Assembly (NCBI GenBank): GCA_046153875.1
Contig: JBJXFE010000013.1
Coordinates: 65,712 to 129,711 of the forward strand
Length of the DNA: 64,000 bases
Direction: 5' to 3'
From: JBJXFE01 sp046153875
Lineage (GTDB): Bacteria; Planctomycetota; Phycisphaerae; Phycisphaerales; UBA1924
Translations under genes and position numbers: made by a program
In this document: positions 9,916 through 21,458 of the stretch, piece by piece
How the letters are laid out: every line of letters starts with the position of its first letter
Position numbering within the stretch: the stretch's first letter is position 1
The notes under the pieces: model-generated
The model's database searches: none
What the model was told of the DNA's origin: nothing
What the model saw: the letters and a program-made list of their open reading frames with translations, nothing else

Positions 9916-12162
9916 TCACCGCGCGCCGGCAGAGACGAGCTCCTTCAGCAGGCGTGCTTCGTCCCAGACTTCGATGCCCAACGCGCGGGCCTTGTCGAGC
10001 TTGGACCCCGCTTCGTCCCCCGCGATGACCACGCTTGTCTTGCCGGAGACCGACCCGCTGACCTTCGCGCCGAGTTTCTCCAGGACAGCCTTGAGGCCCT
10101 CGCGCTCGAAGTGCTCGAGCGTACCGGTGAGCACCACGGTCTTGCCGACGAACGGGCCCGAATCGGGCGCGCCGGCGCGCCCAGGCTCGACGTAGTCGAG
10201 CGAGGCCACGATCACGCCGACGGCCCTCAAGTCCGCGAGTGTCTTGCGCGCCGCCTTGCTGTGCAGGTACTCGTGCACCACTGGCGCGGTGTCCTTGCCC
10301 AGCCCCGTCTCCTGCCCGCCCGGCTGTTCGGGGTTCACGCCCAGGCGCTTGGCCTCGTCCTGCGTGAGCCTCGCGTTGGGCATGAGCTCACGGACTGACG
10401 CCGCAAGGAGGGTGTCCAGGTCCTTGAAGCGCCGGGCGAGCAGCTTGCCCGTGGTGTCGCCCACGTGCCGGATCCCCATCGCCGCCAGCAACTTCGCCAG
10501 CCCACGGCTCTTGGCGGCCTCGATCCCCGCGAGCAGGTTGTCCACTTTTTTCTCGCCCATGCGGTCGATCGAGACGAGCGAGTCGCGGTGCTCGTACAGC
10601 CGGAAGATGTCGGCGAAGGTGTTGAGGGGAATCGGGCCGACCTCCGGAGGCACGCCGGCCTCCGCACGCGCCGGATCGTCGCTGGGCAGCACCGTCGCCC
10701 TGACCTGATCCACCGTTTTTTCGCCCAGCCCCTCGATGTCCATCTGCCGGCGGCCCGCGAACCAGATCAGCTTCTCGCGCACCTGCGCCGGACACTCGGG
10801 GTTGACACACTCGCGCTCGGTCTCCAGTTCCGGTTTGTCCACAGCGTCCGGGGGCTCGACCTCTACAGGTCCGCCGCACTCCGGGCAGCGCTCCGGCGGC
10901 ACGACCTTCTTCGCGTTCAACGGGCGTTCGCCGCGCACCACGCCGAGCACGTACGGAATGATCTCCCCGGCCTTCTCGATCTCGATCGTGTCGCCGATCC
11001 GCACGTCCATCTGCCGGATGCGGCCGTAGTTGTGCAGCGTCGCGTGCTTGACGGTCGTGCCGCCTACCACCACCCCCTCCATGACGGCCCGGGGCGTGAT
11101 GCGACCCGACTTCCCCACCTGATGGTCCACGCGGATCAGCTTCGTCGTCTTCCGCTCCGCCGGGTATTTGTACGCGAGCACCCAGCGCGGGCTCTTGGAC
11201 GTGAGCCCCAGCCGTTGCTGCTGCTCGAACGAGTCCACGCGGACGACCATGCCGTCGGTCGCGTACCCGAGTTTCGCCCGGCGCTGTCCGAAGTCGGCGA
11301 TCGCGGCGAGCACCTGGTCGATCGAGTCGCACGCCACCAGATGCGGGCTGACCGGGAACCCCAGTGCCTTGAGCTTGCCCATGAACTCCGAGTGCGACCG
11401 GGCGAAGGCGTCGTCGCTGATCCGCCCCTTCCCGTACGCCACGAATCCCAGTCGGCGCGACGCGGTGATCCGCGGGTCGAGCTGCTTGAGCGTCCCGGCG
11501 CACGAGTTTCGCGGGTTGGCGTGCAGCTCTTCGCCCCGCGCGGCCCGCTCGGCGTTGGTCCGCTCGAACTCCTTGAGCGGCATGTAGACCTCGCCGCGGA
11601 CTTCGAGCACGTCCGGTGCAGCGGGTTTGCCGGCCGCGGGGTCGAGCGTGAGCGGGATCGCCCGGATCGCGCGCGCGTTGCTCGTGATGTCGTCGCCCTT
11701 GGTGCCGTCGCCCCGCGTCACGGCCCGCGCGAGCCGCCCCTTCTCATACGTCAGCGAGAGCGCGACGCCGTCGACCTTCGGGTCGCAGACGATCCGCACC
11801 TTCGACCCGCCCGCCGACGCGAACAGCCCGCCGCCGTCGAGCCCCAGCCCCTTGAGCACCCGCGCGTGCCACTCGCGCACCGACGCTTCGTCGTACGCGT
11901 TGTCGATCGACAGCATCGGCACCGCGTGGGGGACAGTCGTGAAGCCGTCCACCGGCTCGCCGCCGACGCGGTGGGTCGGGCTGTCGGGATCGTCCAGCCC
12001 TGGGTGCGTGCGCTCCAGCGCTGCCAGCTCCGCCAGGAGCTTGTCGAACTCGGGGTCGGACATGATGGGTGCGGCGTCAACGTAGTACGCGCGGTTGGCG
12101 CGCGTCAGAAGCTCGCGGATCTCGGCGACGCGGGCCTTGGCGCTGCGGTCGGGGGGGGCCAC
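9916..12162 (-). CDS. ligA: NAD+-dependent DNA ligase LigA
   Basis: 748 residues in the standard order: Ia domain (AYYVDAAPIMSDPEFDKLL), adenylation domain with the AMP-accepting Lys129 in CDPKVDGVAL, OB fold, four-Cys zinc finger (CPECGG...CVNPEC), helix-hairpin-helix region (FAGRRQMDIEGLGEKTVDQV onward) and a C-terminal BRCT domain (FVGKTVVLTGTLEHFERE). It seals nicks during replication and repair. It is longer than the usual 670 residues because of Gly/Ala-rich insertions, for example GLDGGGLFASAGGSK before the active site and a Pro/Gly-rich loop near residue 630. The start is GTG; a -10-like TACGAT lies 6 bases before it, so the message may be leaderless. Confidence 0.97.
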   Translation of the reverse strand: MAPPDRSAKARVAEIRELLTRANRAYYVDAAPIMSDPEFDKLLAELAALERTHPGLDDPDSPTHRVGGEPVDGFTTVPHAVPMLSIDNAYDEASVREWHARVLKGLGLDGGGLFASAGGSKVRIVCDPKVDGVALSLTYEKGRLARAVTRGDGTKGDDITSNARAIRAIPLTLDPAAGKPAAPDVLEVRGEVYMPLKEFERTNAERAARGEELHANPRNSCAGTLKQLDPRITASRRLGFVAYGKGRISDDAFARSHSEFMGKLKALGFPVSPHLVACDSIDQVLAAIADFGQRRAKLGYATDGMVVRVDSFEQQQRLGLTSKSPRWVLAYKYPAERKTTKLIRVDHQVGKSGRITPRAVMEGVVVGGTTVKHATLHNYGRIRQMDVRIGDTIEIEKAGEIIPYVLGVVRGERPLNAKKVVPPERCPECGGPVEVEPPDAVDKPELETERECVNPECPAQVREKLIWFAGRRQMDIEGLGEKTVDQVRATVLPSDDPARAEAGVPPEVGPIPLNTFADIFRLYEHRDSLVSIDRMGEKKVDNLLAGIEAAKSRGLAKLLAAMGIRHVGDTTGKLLARRFKDLDTLLAASVRELMPNARLTQDEAKRLGVNPEQPGGQETGLGKDTAPVVHEYLHSKAARKTLADLRAVGVIVASLDYVEPGRAGAPDSGPFVGKTVVLTGTLEHFEREGLKAVLEKLGAKVSGSVSGKTSVVIAGDEAGSKLDKARALGIEVWDEARLLKELVSAGAR

Positions 12163-12168
12163 GGCGGG

Positions 12169-12174
12169 ATCGTA
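12169..12174 (-). promoter_or_regulatory. -10-like element TACGAT directly before ligA (leaderless geometry)
   Basis: TACGAT on the minus strand is separated from the ligA GTG by CCCGCC, 6 bases. The predicted transcription start coincides with the start codon. Confidence 0.5.
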
Positions 12175-12197
12175 CCTTCCCGTTGCCGCGCGAGGTG

Positions 12198-12203
12198 TAC
12201 GCT
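12198..12203 (+). promoter_or_regulatory. -10-like element TACGCT before the saccharopine dehydrogenase-like gene
   Basis: TACGCT lies 37 bases before the ATG at 12241, in the 78-base gap divergent from ligA. It is almost back to back with the ligA -10-like element. Confidence 0.4.
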
Positions 12204-12240
12204 ACCGGCCCGGCGCACTCTGCCGGTCGGAGTGCTCAAC

Positions 12241-13431
12241 ATGCCCACGGCGGTGGTGCTCGGCGCAGGAATGGTCGGGTCGGTGATGGCCGTCGATCTC
12301 GCCCGCGATCCCGGGTGGAGGGTGACGGTCGCGGACGGGCGGGCCACGGCGCTCCAGGCCGCGAGCGACCGGGCCCGGGCCGCGGGGGTCGCGCTGGGCA
12401 CGATGAACGCGGACCTGTCGTCGGCGGCGGAGCTTCGCCGCGCGATCGAGCCTGCGGACATCGTCCTGGGCGCGCTCTCCAGCGCGATCGGGTTCGTCAC
12501 GCTCCAGCGCGTCATCGAGGCCGGGAAGAACTACAGCGACATCGCCTTCATGCCCGAGGACGCGACGGACCTGGACGCCCTGGCGAAGTCCCGCGGCGTC
12601 ACAGCCGTGGTGGACTGCGGCGTGGCCCCCGGCATGAGCAACATGATCGCCGGACATGAGGTGGCGAAGCTGGCCGAGGCGACCAGCATCGCGATCTACG
12701 TCGGCGGCCTGCCGCGCGAACGCCGACTGCCGTTCCAGTACAAGGCCGGGTTCGCGCCCGGGGACGTGATCGAGGAGTACACGCGGCCCACGCGCCTGGT
12801 CGAGCACGGGCGGGTGGTCGTGCGCGAGCCGCTGACCGAGCCCGAGATGCTCGACTTCGCCGGGCTGGGAACGCTGGAGGCGGTGAACACCGACGGGCTG
12901 CGGTCCCTCGTGAAGTCGCTCAAGGTGCCGTTCATGAAGGAGAAGACGCTGCGCTACCCGGGCCACTACGACCTGATGCGGGCGTTCAAGGAAACGGGGC
13001 TCTTTGGCACGGACCCCATCGAGGTCCGCGGCGTGCGGGTCGCGCCGCGCGACGTGATCGCGGCGCTGATGTTCCCGAAGTGGACGTACGAGCCGGGCGA
13101 AGAGGACTTGACGGTGATGCGGATCGTGGTCGAGGGGCGCCCGAGTGGGGAGAATGGGGGGGGGCATCCGGCGCCGTGTCGCGTGACATGGGACCTGGTG
13201 GACTTCTACGACCGCGAGTGGGGCGGAGGCGTCGCTCGCGGCGGCGGGGCCACCAGCATGGCGCGGACGACCGCGCTGCCCGCGACGGCCGTGGCGCGGC
13301 GGATCGCGTCGGGCGCGTTGAAGGAGCCGGGCGTGATCCCCCCCGAGCTGCTCGGCCGCCGCGCGGGGTTCCTCGACTCGATCGTGGCGGAGCTGGCGGG
13401 CAAGGCGATCCGCTACACCCGCTCGACCTGA
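12241..13431 (+). CDS. Saccharopine dehydrogenase family NAD(P)-binding oxidoreductase
   Basis: 396 residues. A Rossmann motif VLGAGMVGSVMAVDL opens the protein and VVDCGVAPGMSNMIAGH marks the saccharopine dehydrogenase/lysine-6-dehydrogenase group. LPRERRLPFQYKAGF and the C-terminal SxxxRTTALPATAVAR stretch continue the match. The family reduces or oxidises secondary amines between an amino acid and a keto acid, or makes L-lysine semialdehyde. The substrate cannot be fixed from sequence. The ATG at 12241 is used; an in-frame GTG lies 9 bases earlier with CGGTCGGAG before it and is also possible. A Gly-rich loop (ENGGGGHP, then GGGVARGGGA) is unusual. Confidence 0.85.
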   Translation: MPTAVVLGAGMVGSVMAVDLARDPGWRVTVADGRATALQAASDRARAAGVALGTMNADLSSAAELRRAIEPADIVLGALSSAIGFVTLQRVIEAGKNYSDIAFMPEDATDLDALAKSRGVTAVVDCGVAPGMSNMIAGHEVAKLAEATSIAIYVGGLPRERRLPFQYKAGFAPGDVIEEYTRPTRLVEHGRVVVREPLTEPEMLDFAGLGTLEAVNTDGLRSLVKSLKVPFMKEKTLRYPGHYDLMRAFKETGLFGTDPIEVRGVRVAPRDVIAALMFPKWTYEPGEEDLTVMRIVVEGRPSGENGGGHPAPCRVTWDLVDFYDREWGGGVARGGGATSMARTTALPATAVARRIASGALKEPGVIPPELLGRRAGFLDSIVAELAGKAIRYTRST

Positions 13432-13516
13432 CGATCCTGGCGTGCGGCCGCCCGCAGCGTCCGGATGAGGCGCAGCGGGGGCCGATCCCGGTCCCCTGTT
13501 CCCTCGCCTCGGGCCC

Positions 13517-13522
13517 TACCCT
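13517..13522 (+). promoter_or_regulatory. -10-like element TACCCT before the prolyl oligopeptidase gene
   Basis: TACCCT lies 33 bases upstream of the ATG at 13556, with the purine-rich ACGGAGAG ribosome site between them. Confidence 0.35.
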
Positions 13523-13555
13523 TCCCACCACGCGGAACTCACGGAGAGCCCCCGA

Positions 13556-15715
13556 ATGAAACGGCTGACCTTCCTCGGCAGTGTCGCGGTACTCGCGGTT
13601 TCCTCCGCCGTCACCGCCCAGACGGTCCAATACCCGCCCACAAGCAAGGGCGCAGTGACCGATGACTACCACGGCACGACGGTCGCCGACCCCTACCGCT
13701 GGCTCGAGGAACTCGATTCCGCACCCACCCGCGATTGGATCGAGGCGCAGAACAAGGTGACGTTCGAGTTCCTTGCCGCGATCCCGCAACGCGACCCCAT
13801 CAAGGCGCGCCTCACCGAGTTGTGGAACTTTGAGCGGTTCGGCCTGCCCTACAAGGAAGGCGGCAAGTACTTTTACTCCTACAACAGCGGGCTCCAGAAC
13901 CAGAACATCCTCTACGTCGCCGACACGCTCGCGGCCGCGCCCCGAGTGCTGATCGACCCCAACGCCCTCAGCGCCGACGCGACGGTGTCGCTCGCGGGAA
14001 CCTCCGTCAGCCCGGACGGCAGGCACATCGCCTGGGCCACCTCCGACGGCGGGACCGACTGGAAGACGTGGAAGTTCCGGCTCATCGAGACCGGCGCGGA
14101 CCTGCCGGACACGCTCAAGCACATCAAGTTCACCGACATGTCCTGGGCCCGCGACGGCACCGGCGTGTACTACAGCCGCTACCCCGTCGGGGCGGACGGC
14201 AAGGCCGACGACAAGCAGCGCGTCATGGTGTACCACCACGTCCTGGGCACGTCGCAGGACGATGACATGATGATCTACGAGCTGCCCGCCAAGCCGACCC
14301 GCAGCCCGTACGCGACCGCCACCGAGGACGGCCGCTACCTCGTCGTCACCATCAGCGAAGGCCTGACCGCGAACGACGTCTCGGTGATCGACCTGGCCGA
14401 CCCGACGAGGGCGGCCAAGCCGATCCTCGACCAGTGGAATGCGCTCTACGGGTACATCGGGAACAACGGCACGACGTTCTACTTCGAGACGACCAGGGAC
14501 GCGCCGAAATCGCGGGTCATCGCGATCGACGTGAACAACCCCGTTCCTTCGGCCTGGCGCGTCGTGGTGCCCGAGGCCGCCGAGCCGCTCCAGTCCGCGT
14601 CGTACGTCGGGCGGCGCGTGCTCGCCCACTATCTCAAGGACGTGAAGTCGGTCGTCAAGGTGTACGACGAGGCGGGCGCCTTCATGCGCGACGCCGCGCT
14701 CCCGGGCATCGGCTCCGCCGGCGGCTTCGGCGGGCACGCCGACGACCCGGAGACGTTCTTCACCTTCACCGGCTTCACCACGCCCCCCGAGAGCTACCGC
14801 TACAACGTCGTGACCGGCGAGAGGACCCTGTTCAAGCGCCCCAGCGTCCCCGGCCTCGATCCGAGCGCGTACGAGACCAAACAGGTCTTCTACGCGAGCA
14901 AGGACGGCACGAGCGTCCCCATGTTCATCACGAACAAGAGGGGGATCACCCTCGACGGCTCCAACCCCACGCTCCTCTACGGCTACGGCGGGTTCAACGT
15001 CTCGATCACGCCGGGGTACAGCACGTCCCGCCTCGTGTGGATGGAGATGGGCGGCGTCGTCGCCGTGCCCAACATCCGCGGCGGGGGCGAATACGGCAAG
15101 GCCTGGCACGAGGCGGGCACGAAGCTCACCAAGCAGACCGTGTTCGACGACTTCATCGGCGCGGCCGAGTGGCTCATCGCCAACAAGTACACCAGCGCGA
15201 AGAAGCTGGCGATCCAGGGCGGCAGCAACGGCGGACTCCTCGTCGGCGCGTGCATGACCCAGCGGCCCGAGCTCTTCGGCGCCGCCCTGCCCGCCGTGGG
15301 CGTGCTCGACATGCTCCGCTACCACACGCCGAGCATGAACGCCCGCAACTGGTCCACGGACTACGGCCTCTCGGAGGACCCGGCCGAGTTCAAGGCCCAG
15401 TACGCCTACTCGCCCCTCCACCGGGTCAAGGCGGGCACGTGCTACCCGGCGACGCTGGTGACGACCGGCGACCACGACGATCGCGTGGTGCCGTGGCACA
15501 GCTTCAAGTTCGCGGCGACCCTGCAGGCCGTTCAGCCGTGCGCCAACCCCACCCTGATCCGCGTCGAAACCCGGGCCGGGCACGGCGCAGGGAAGCCGAC
15601 ATGGATGGTCATCGAGGAAGTCGCCGACCAGTGGGCGTTCCTCGTCAAGACCCTGGGCATGAGCCCCGAACTGGCGCCGGCGGGCGAGGCGAAGTCGTCC
15701 ACCGTCGGGCAGTGA
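13556..15715 (+). CDS. Exported prolyl oligopeptidase (S9A serine peptidase)
   Basis: 719 residues: signal peptide (MKRLTFLGSVAVLAVSSAVTA), then YPPTSKGAVTDDYHGTTVADPYRWLEE typical of S9A, a seven-bladed propeller, and a C-terminal alpha/beta hydrolase domain. The catalytic set is visible: Ser in GGSNGGLLVG, Asp in GDHDDRVVP, His in RAGHGAGK. It cleaves short peptides after proline and probably acts in the periplasm or outside. AACTCACGGAGAGCC precedes the ATG. It is a single-gene unit convergent with the HAD phosphatase gene. Confidence 0.95.
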   Translation: MKRLTFLGSVAVLAVSSAVTAQTVQYPPTSKGAVTDDYHGTTVADPYRWLEELDSAPTRDWIEAQNKVTFEFLAAIPQRDPIKARLTELWNFERFGLPYKEGGKYFYSYNSGLQNQNILYVADTLAAAPRVLIDPNALSADATVSLAGTSVSPDGRHIAWATSDGGTDWKTWKFRLIETGADLPDTLKHIKFTDMSWARDGTGVYYSRYPVGADGKADDKQRVMVYHHVLGTSQDDDMMIYELPAKPTRSPYATATEDGRYLVVTISEGLTANDVSVIDLADPTRAAKPILDQWNALYGYIGNNGTTFYFETTRDAPKSRVIAIDVNNPVPSAWRVVVPEAAEPLQSASYVGRRVLAHYLKDVKSVVKVYDEAGAFMRDAALPGIGSAGGFGGHADDPETFFTFTGFTTPPESYRYNVVTGERTLFKRPSVPGLDPSAYETKQVFYASKDGTSVPMFITNKRGITLDGSNPTLLYGYGGFNVSITPGYSTSRLVWMEMGGVVAVPNIRGGGEYGKAWHEAGTKLTKQTVFDDFIGAAEWLIANKYTSAKKLAIQGGSNGGLLVGACMTQRPELFGAALPAVGVLDMLRYHTPSMNARNWSTDYGLSEDPAEFKAQYAYSPLHRVKAGTCYPATLVTTGDHDDRVVPWHSFKFAATLQAVQPCANPTLIRVETRAGHGAGKPTWMVIEEVADQWAFLVKTLGMSPELAPAGEAKSSTVGQ

Positions 15716-15937
15716 GCCGCCATACGCCGAGCCGCGGCGAGCGAGCAAGAAACGGCCGGTCGTGGAATGAACGACCGCCGGGGCGGGGGCCCGAGCACCT
15801 CCTCCGAGCGCTCGCGCCGCACCCGATCCCGGCGGTCGGGGGATTCGTCGGCCGCTCCGCGGCGGCCGACGCGGGGTCGAAGCTACCGCGCGCACGGGAG
15901 TTCCGCAAGGGAATTCGAACCCTGAATTATCGAAGAT

Positions 15938-16687
15938 TCAGCGAACGCCGGCCGCCGGCGGAGGCCCGTGTGGAGCGCCCGTCGAGGCCGGGTCTGCCAA
16001 CAACCATGCGAGCACTTCATCCGTCCGCGAGAGGTCCGGCAGCGCGTGGTGCGCCCCGGCGCCGCGGAGAACCTCGGGCGTGAACTGCCCGGTGCCGACC
16101 CCCAGCGCCCGGCAGCCGTGGACGAGCGCGCACCGCACGTCGTGCGGCGTGTCCCCGACGATCGTGACGCGGTCGGGCTCGATCACCCGCCCGAAACGCT
16201 CGCGGTAGCGGCGCATGGCGACCGGCGGCAGGTGGTCCCGGGCCGGCGGCGCGTGCGGCGATTCGTCTCCCCAGGCCGCGACGGCGAAGCGGTCGGGATC
16301 CACCCCGCACGCCGAGAGCTTCAGACGCCCGGTCTCAGCGAAGTTGCCGGTGAGCAGCCCGAGCGTCACCCCGTCGCGCTCGGCGAGCGCGTCGAGCAGT
16401 TCGCTCACGCCCGGCAGCCGCCGCCCGATCGCCGGGGACTCCCCCAGCACCCGGGCCAGCTCCCGCCCGTACGCCGCGCGGATCGCGCGGAGGTTGTCGG
16501 GCGTCACGCCCACGCCGCTGAGCCGGAGCATCTCGTCGAGGATGAGCGGGTCGAGCCGCCCGGCGAAGTCGAGCCCGTCGGCGGTGAAGCCCGGGCCGAA
16601 GAGACCACGGCCCGCGGCGACCATCGCGCGGATGCCGGCGCCCGACGTCTTGATGAGCGTGGCGTCGATGTCGAAGAGGATGAGCAT
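15938..16687 (-). CDS. HAD-superfamily phosphatase (phosphoglycolate phosphatase-like)
   Basis: 249 residues. Motif I is FDIDATLIKT with the nucleophile-type Asp pair (DxD), although DxD is normally followed by GTL and here by ATL. Motif II is LLTGNF, and motif IV with its lysine-less neighbour is RVTIVGDTPHDV. A helical cap domain lies between motifs I and II. Small phosphorylated metabolites such as phosphoglycolate are likely substrates. The start is the ATG at 16687, giving MLILFDID; the frame extends eight codons further upstream without a better site. The acylphosphatase gene lies 84 bases upstream on the same strand. Confidence 0.85.
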   Translation of the reverse strand: MLILFDIDATLIKTSGAGIRAMVAAGRGLFGPGFTADGLDFAGRLDPLILDEMLRLSGVGVTPDNLRAIRAAYGRELARVLGESPAIGRRLPGVSELLDALAERDGVTLGLLTGNFAETGRLKLSACGVDPDRFAVAAWGDESPHAPPARDHLPPVAMRRYRERFGRVIEPDRVTIVGDTPHDVRCALVHGCRALGVGTGQFTPEVLRGAGAHHALPDLSRTDEVLAWLLADPASTGAPHGPPPAAGVR

Positions 16688-16771
16688 GGGGGGAGCGAGG
16701 CAGCGACACAACCGGAGATGAGGCGGGTCTGATCGTAGTCGGGAGTGCCCTCATCGCGGCGGGAACGGGCA

Positions 16772-17059
16772 TCAGCGTGCGATGACAAACCCCGACTCGC
16801 CGTCGATCAGCGCAGCACGGTCGGTCGTTTCGCCACGGATGTGCGCGCCCATCCGGTCGCGCACGGTGGACAGAAAGCGACTAACCTCGTCGGCGATACC
16901 CTGGGCCTCGACCCGAACGCGCCCGTCCGCCTCGTTCCGCACCCAGGCCGTGACGGCGAAGCCCGCGGCAATCGCCCGCGTCCCGGCCCGGAAGCCGACG
17001 CCCTGCACCCGCCCCGAGTAGAAGACCCGTCGACGCTCCACGCACCACGATAAGCCCAT
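16772..17059 (-). CDS. Acylphosphatase
   Basis: 95 residues, typical of the family. GRVQGVGFRAGTRAIA carries the phosphate-binding loop with its essential Arg, and VTAWVRNEADGRVRVEAQG carries the catalytic Asn. It hydrolyses the carboxyl-phosphate bond of acylphosphates such as 1,3-bisphosphoglycerate or carbamoyl phosphate. The ATG at 17059 is the assumed start, though a GTG at 17041 (VERRRVFYSG) is also possible; no strong ribosome site helps decide. It is transcribed toward the HAD phosphatase gene and may share its message. Confidence 0.9.
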   Translation of the reverse strand: MGLSWCVERRRVFYSGRVQGVGFRAGTRAIAAGFAVTAWVRNEADGRVRVEAQGIADEVSRFLSTVRDRMGAHIRGETTDRAALIDGESGFVIAR

Positions 17060-17552
17060 CACCGGGCGCGGTCGCTCGGGCGCGGGGTCACCGACCCCGG
17101 ACCAGGGCGATCTCCGCCGAGGTGGCGCGCCGCCACCCCTCGGCCCGATAAGACCCCGCACACGGGCAGTCTGGGCAGACTTTTCGCCCTGTTCCATTGA
17201 TTCGCGGACGGGCGCGGCTAGTCTTTGACGTTCGGTCGGGATCGCTCGCCCACACGATCCGGGGACCCGGCCGCTTCGGCGGCCCATAGAGCCCGCGGGA
17301 TCAAACCGTACTCGAGCGATCGAGCCGAGACTTCGACCCCGCGAGGACTCCGCGCGGCGCGGTGCTCTCGGGAGGGGCTTGGGGCGAACCGGCTCTTCAT
17401 GATTTTTCTGGCCCACAGTTCGGCATGTTCCGCGTGTAGGTTCCGCGTAGTTTCGTCGGGGGCGGGGGTTCTCCGTCCGTGGGGACGGGCCTCGCTGATG
17501 CATCGGACGCAGCGGTAGCCCGCGGCGGCGGCGGGCAGGGGCACACGAGCGC
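17060..17552 (+). other. Intergenic region between acylphosphatase and dnaG
   Basis: About 490 bases without a convincing gene, divergent between the acylphosphatase and primase genes. A relatively AT-rich patch (17396-17455) contains GTTCCGCGT twice in direct orientation (17427-17435 and 17440-17448, 13 bases apart) and then TAGTTT (17448-17453). This is the most likely promoter or operator for dnaG-rpoD. Nothing else recognisable is seen. Confidence 0.4.
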
Positions 17553-19382
17553 ATGGCGCGCGGACCGACCGGAGATCGCGGCGACCTCGAGCGCGTGCGC
17601 GACGCGTCGGACATCGTCCGCATCATCGGCGAGCACGTCGCCCTCAAGCCCAAGGGCCGCGAGTACGCCGGGCTCTGCCCGTTCCACGACGACCACCGCC
17701 CCTCTATGAACGTCGTGCCCGCGAAGCAGATCTTCCACTGCTTCGTCTGCGGCGCCGGCGGGGACGTCTTCAGCTTCGTCCAGAAGCACCACAAGATGGA
17801 GTTCCGCGAGGCCCTCGAGTACCTGGCCGAGCGCGCCGGGATCGAACTGAAACGACCGGACAGGGCCCGGGGTACCGGAGACGGCGGGAAGCCGGAGATC
17901 ACACGGGCCGACCTGGTCCGGGCGAACGCCTCGGCCGCCGACTTCTTCCGCGCGATCCTCCGCCACACCGAGCACGGCATCGTCGGGCGTGACCTCGTTG
18001 AACGACGCGGCATCAGCCCGGAGATGGTCGAACGCTTCGGCGTCGGCCTCTCCCCCGACCGCTGGGACGGGCTGCTCATCACGGCGCAGAAGATGGGCAT
18101 GGACCCCGGCGTCTTCCACGAGGCCGGGCTGCTCAAGCGCCGCGACCAGGCCGGAGGGGGGGGCGGCTACTACGACTCGTTCCGTCACCGCCTGATCTTC
18201 CCGATTCAGGACCAGATCGGGCGCGTCATCGCGTTCGGCGGGCGCAAAATCCGCGAGGAGGACGACCCGAAGTACCTCAACTCGCCCGAGACGCGCATCT
18301 TCGAAAAAGCCGGCACGCTCTACGGGCTGCACCAGGCGGCCCGGGCGATCCAGGCCGAGCGGGTCGCGGTCATCACCGAGGGGTACACCGACACGATCGC
18401 GTGCCATCAAGCGGGGATCGAGAACGTCGTGGCCACGCTGGGAACGGCCCTGACCCCGCGCCACGCCGCGGTGCTGCGACGGCTCTGCGACACGGTCGTG
18501 CTGCTGTTCGACGGCGACCTCGCGGGGCAGAAGGCCGCGGACCGGGCGGTCGAGGTGTTTATCGCCGAGGAGCTGGGCGTGCGGATCGCGACGCTCGCCG
18601 GCGTCACGGACGCGAAGGACCCGGACGAGCTGCTCAAGCGCGAGGGCGGGGCGGACCTGCTGCGCCGCGCGATCGCGTCGAGCACCGACCTGCTGCGCTA
18701 CCGCTACGAGCGGGTGCGTGCTTCGCTCGGCGGGGCCTCGCCCGAGCGGATGAACCGCGTCATCGAGGACGAGATCGACCGGCTGGTATCGCTCGGCCTG
18801 AACGACCTGCGCCCACTGCGACGGCAGTTCATCGTGCGCCAGCTCGCGGCCATCGCGGGCGTGCCGGAACGCACGATCGAGCGGAGCATCCCGGGCGGAC
18901 GCCCCGGCGCGCGACCGCCCGCCGCCGTGCCCGCGGACTCGCGATCACCGCGGACACGTGCCGAGGAGATGCTCGGGTGCGTGCTCTGCGACGCCTTGCT
19001 CGCCGCCGGGCTTGAGGGCGACACGGGGTCGGTGCTCGCCGCGAGCCGCTTCGGCGCGGGCCCGGCGGCCCGCGTGGCGCGGGCGCTGGAGGACGGCGCC
19101 GCCGACCTGGCGGCGGTCCTCGCCCACCTGAGCGACGACGACGAGGCCAAGGCGCTGGCGGTGGCCCTCGCGGAGCACGTCTTCGCCCTGACCGACGGCG
19201 GGAAGCGCGTCCGCGAGCACTGGGACGAGTGCGCGAGGCTCGAACGCCTCGACGCCGAGCGTGCGGCCGGTCGCGGGACGGCCGCGAGCGAAGCGGGGTC
19301 TGCGGAACGGCTGCGGCGGATGCGCGACCGCGCGGACGCGGGTGATCGAAGGATGCTGCCCGTGCCGACGCGGGCGGTATGA
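17553..19382 (+). CDS. dnaG: DNA primase DnaG
   Basis: 609 residues. The N-terminal zinc domain has Cys42, His45, Cys63 and Cys66 (LCPFH and HCFVC). The catalytic core includes LNSPETRIFEK, the Toprim glutamate in VAVITEGYTD and the acidic pair in LLFDGDLAGQKA. The C-terminal helicase-binding domain is diverged, ending in a charged Arg/Asp-rich helix. It makes RNA primers for replication. An unusual run of five glycines (QAGGGGGYY) interrupts the core before YDSFRHRLIFPI. The sigma factor gene follows after 84 bases in the classical primase-sigma order; rpsU is not next to them. Confidence 0.97.
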   Translation: MARGPTGDRGDLERVRDASDIVRIIGEHVALKPKGREYAGLCPFHDDHRPSMNVVPAKQIFHCFVCGAGGDVFSFVQKHHKMEFREALEYLAERAGIELKRPDRARGTGDGGKPEITRADLVRANASAADFFRAILRHTEHGIVGRDLVERRGISPEMVERFGVGLSPDRWDGLLITAQKMGMDPGVFHEAGLLKRRDQAGGGGGYYDSFRHRLIFPIQDQIGRVIAFGGRKIREEDDPKYLNSPETRIFEKAGTLYGLHQAARAIQAERVAVITEGYTDTIACHQAGIENVVATLGTALTPRHAAVLRRLCDTVVLLFDGDLAGQKAADRAVEVFIAEELGVRIATLAGVTDAKDPDELLKREGGADLLRRAIASSTDLLRYRYERVRASLGGASPERMNRVIEDEIDRLVSLGLNDLRPLRRQFIVRQLAAIAGVPERTIERSIPGGRPGARPPAAVPADSRSPRTRAEEMLGCVLCDALLAAGLEGDTGSVLAASRFGAGPAARVARALEDGAADLAAVLAHLSDDDEAKALAVALAEHVFALTDGGKRVREHWDECARLERLDAERAAGRGTAASEAGSAERLRRMRDRADAGDRRMLPVPTRAV

Positions 19383-19466
19383 CGGGATGACTCAAGGGGA
19401 CCGGCCGCGAGGATCGCGGCCGCGGGACGACGGACGGACCGGGGACCAAAGGGTGAGGAGGAATCC

Positions 19467-21458
<1,992 letters not shown>

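Noticed and set aside
10465..12240. Open plus-strand frame opposite ligA, continuous with the saccharopine dehydrogenase-like gene
   Set aside because: It lies over a clear LigA coding region and only the part from 12241 matches a family; the upstream part is an antisense shadow.
15908..15935. tRNA T-arm-like sequence (GGGTTCGAATTCCC on the minus strand) next to a CTGAAT...ATTCAG hairpin
   Set aside because: The arm does not close correctly with a 7-base loop and no acceptor, D or anticodon arm is found around it. More likely two small hairpins at the convergent gene ends. An attachment-site remnant cannot be excluded.
17218..17544. 108-codon minus-strand frame upstream of dnaG
   Set aside because: No ribosome site, no domain, Arg/Ala/Pro-rich composition typical of non-coding high-GC frames, and it covers the probable dnaG promoter.
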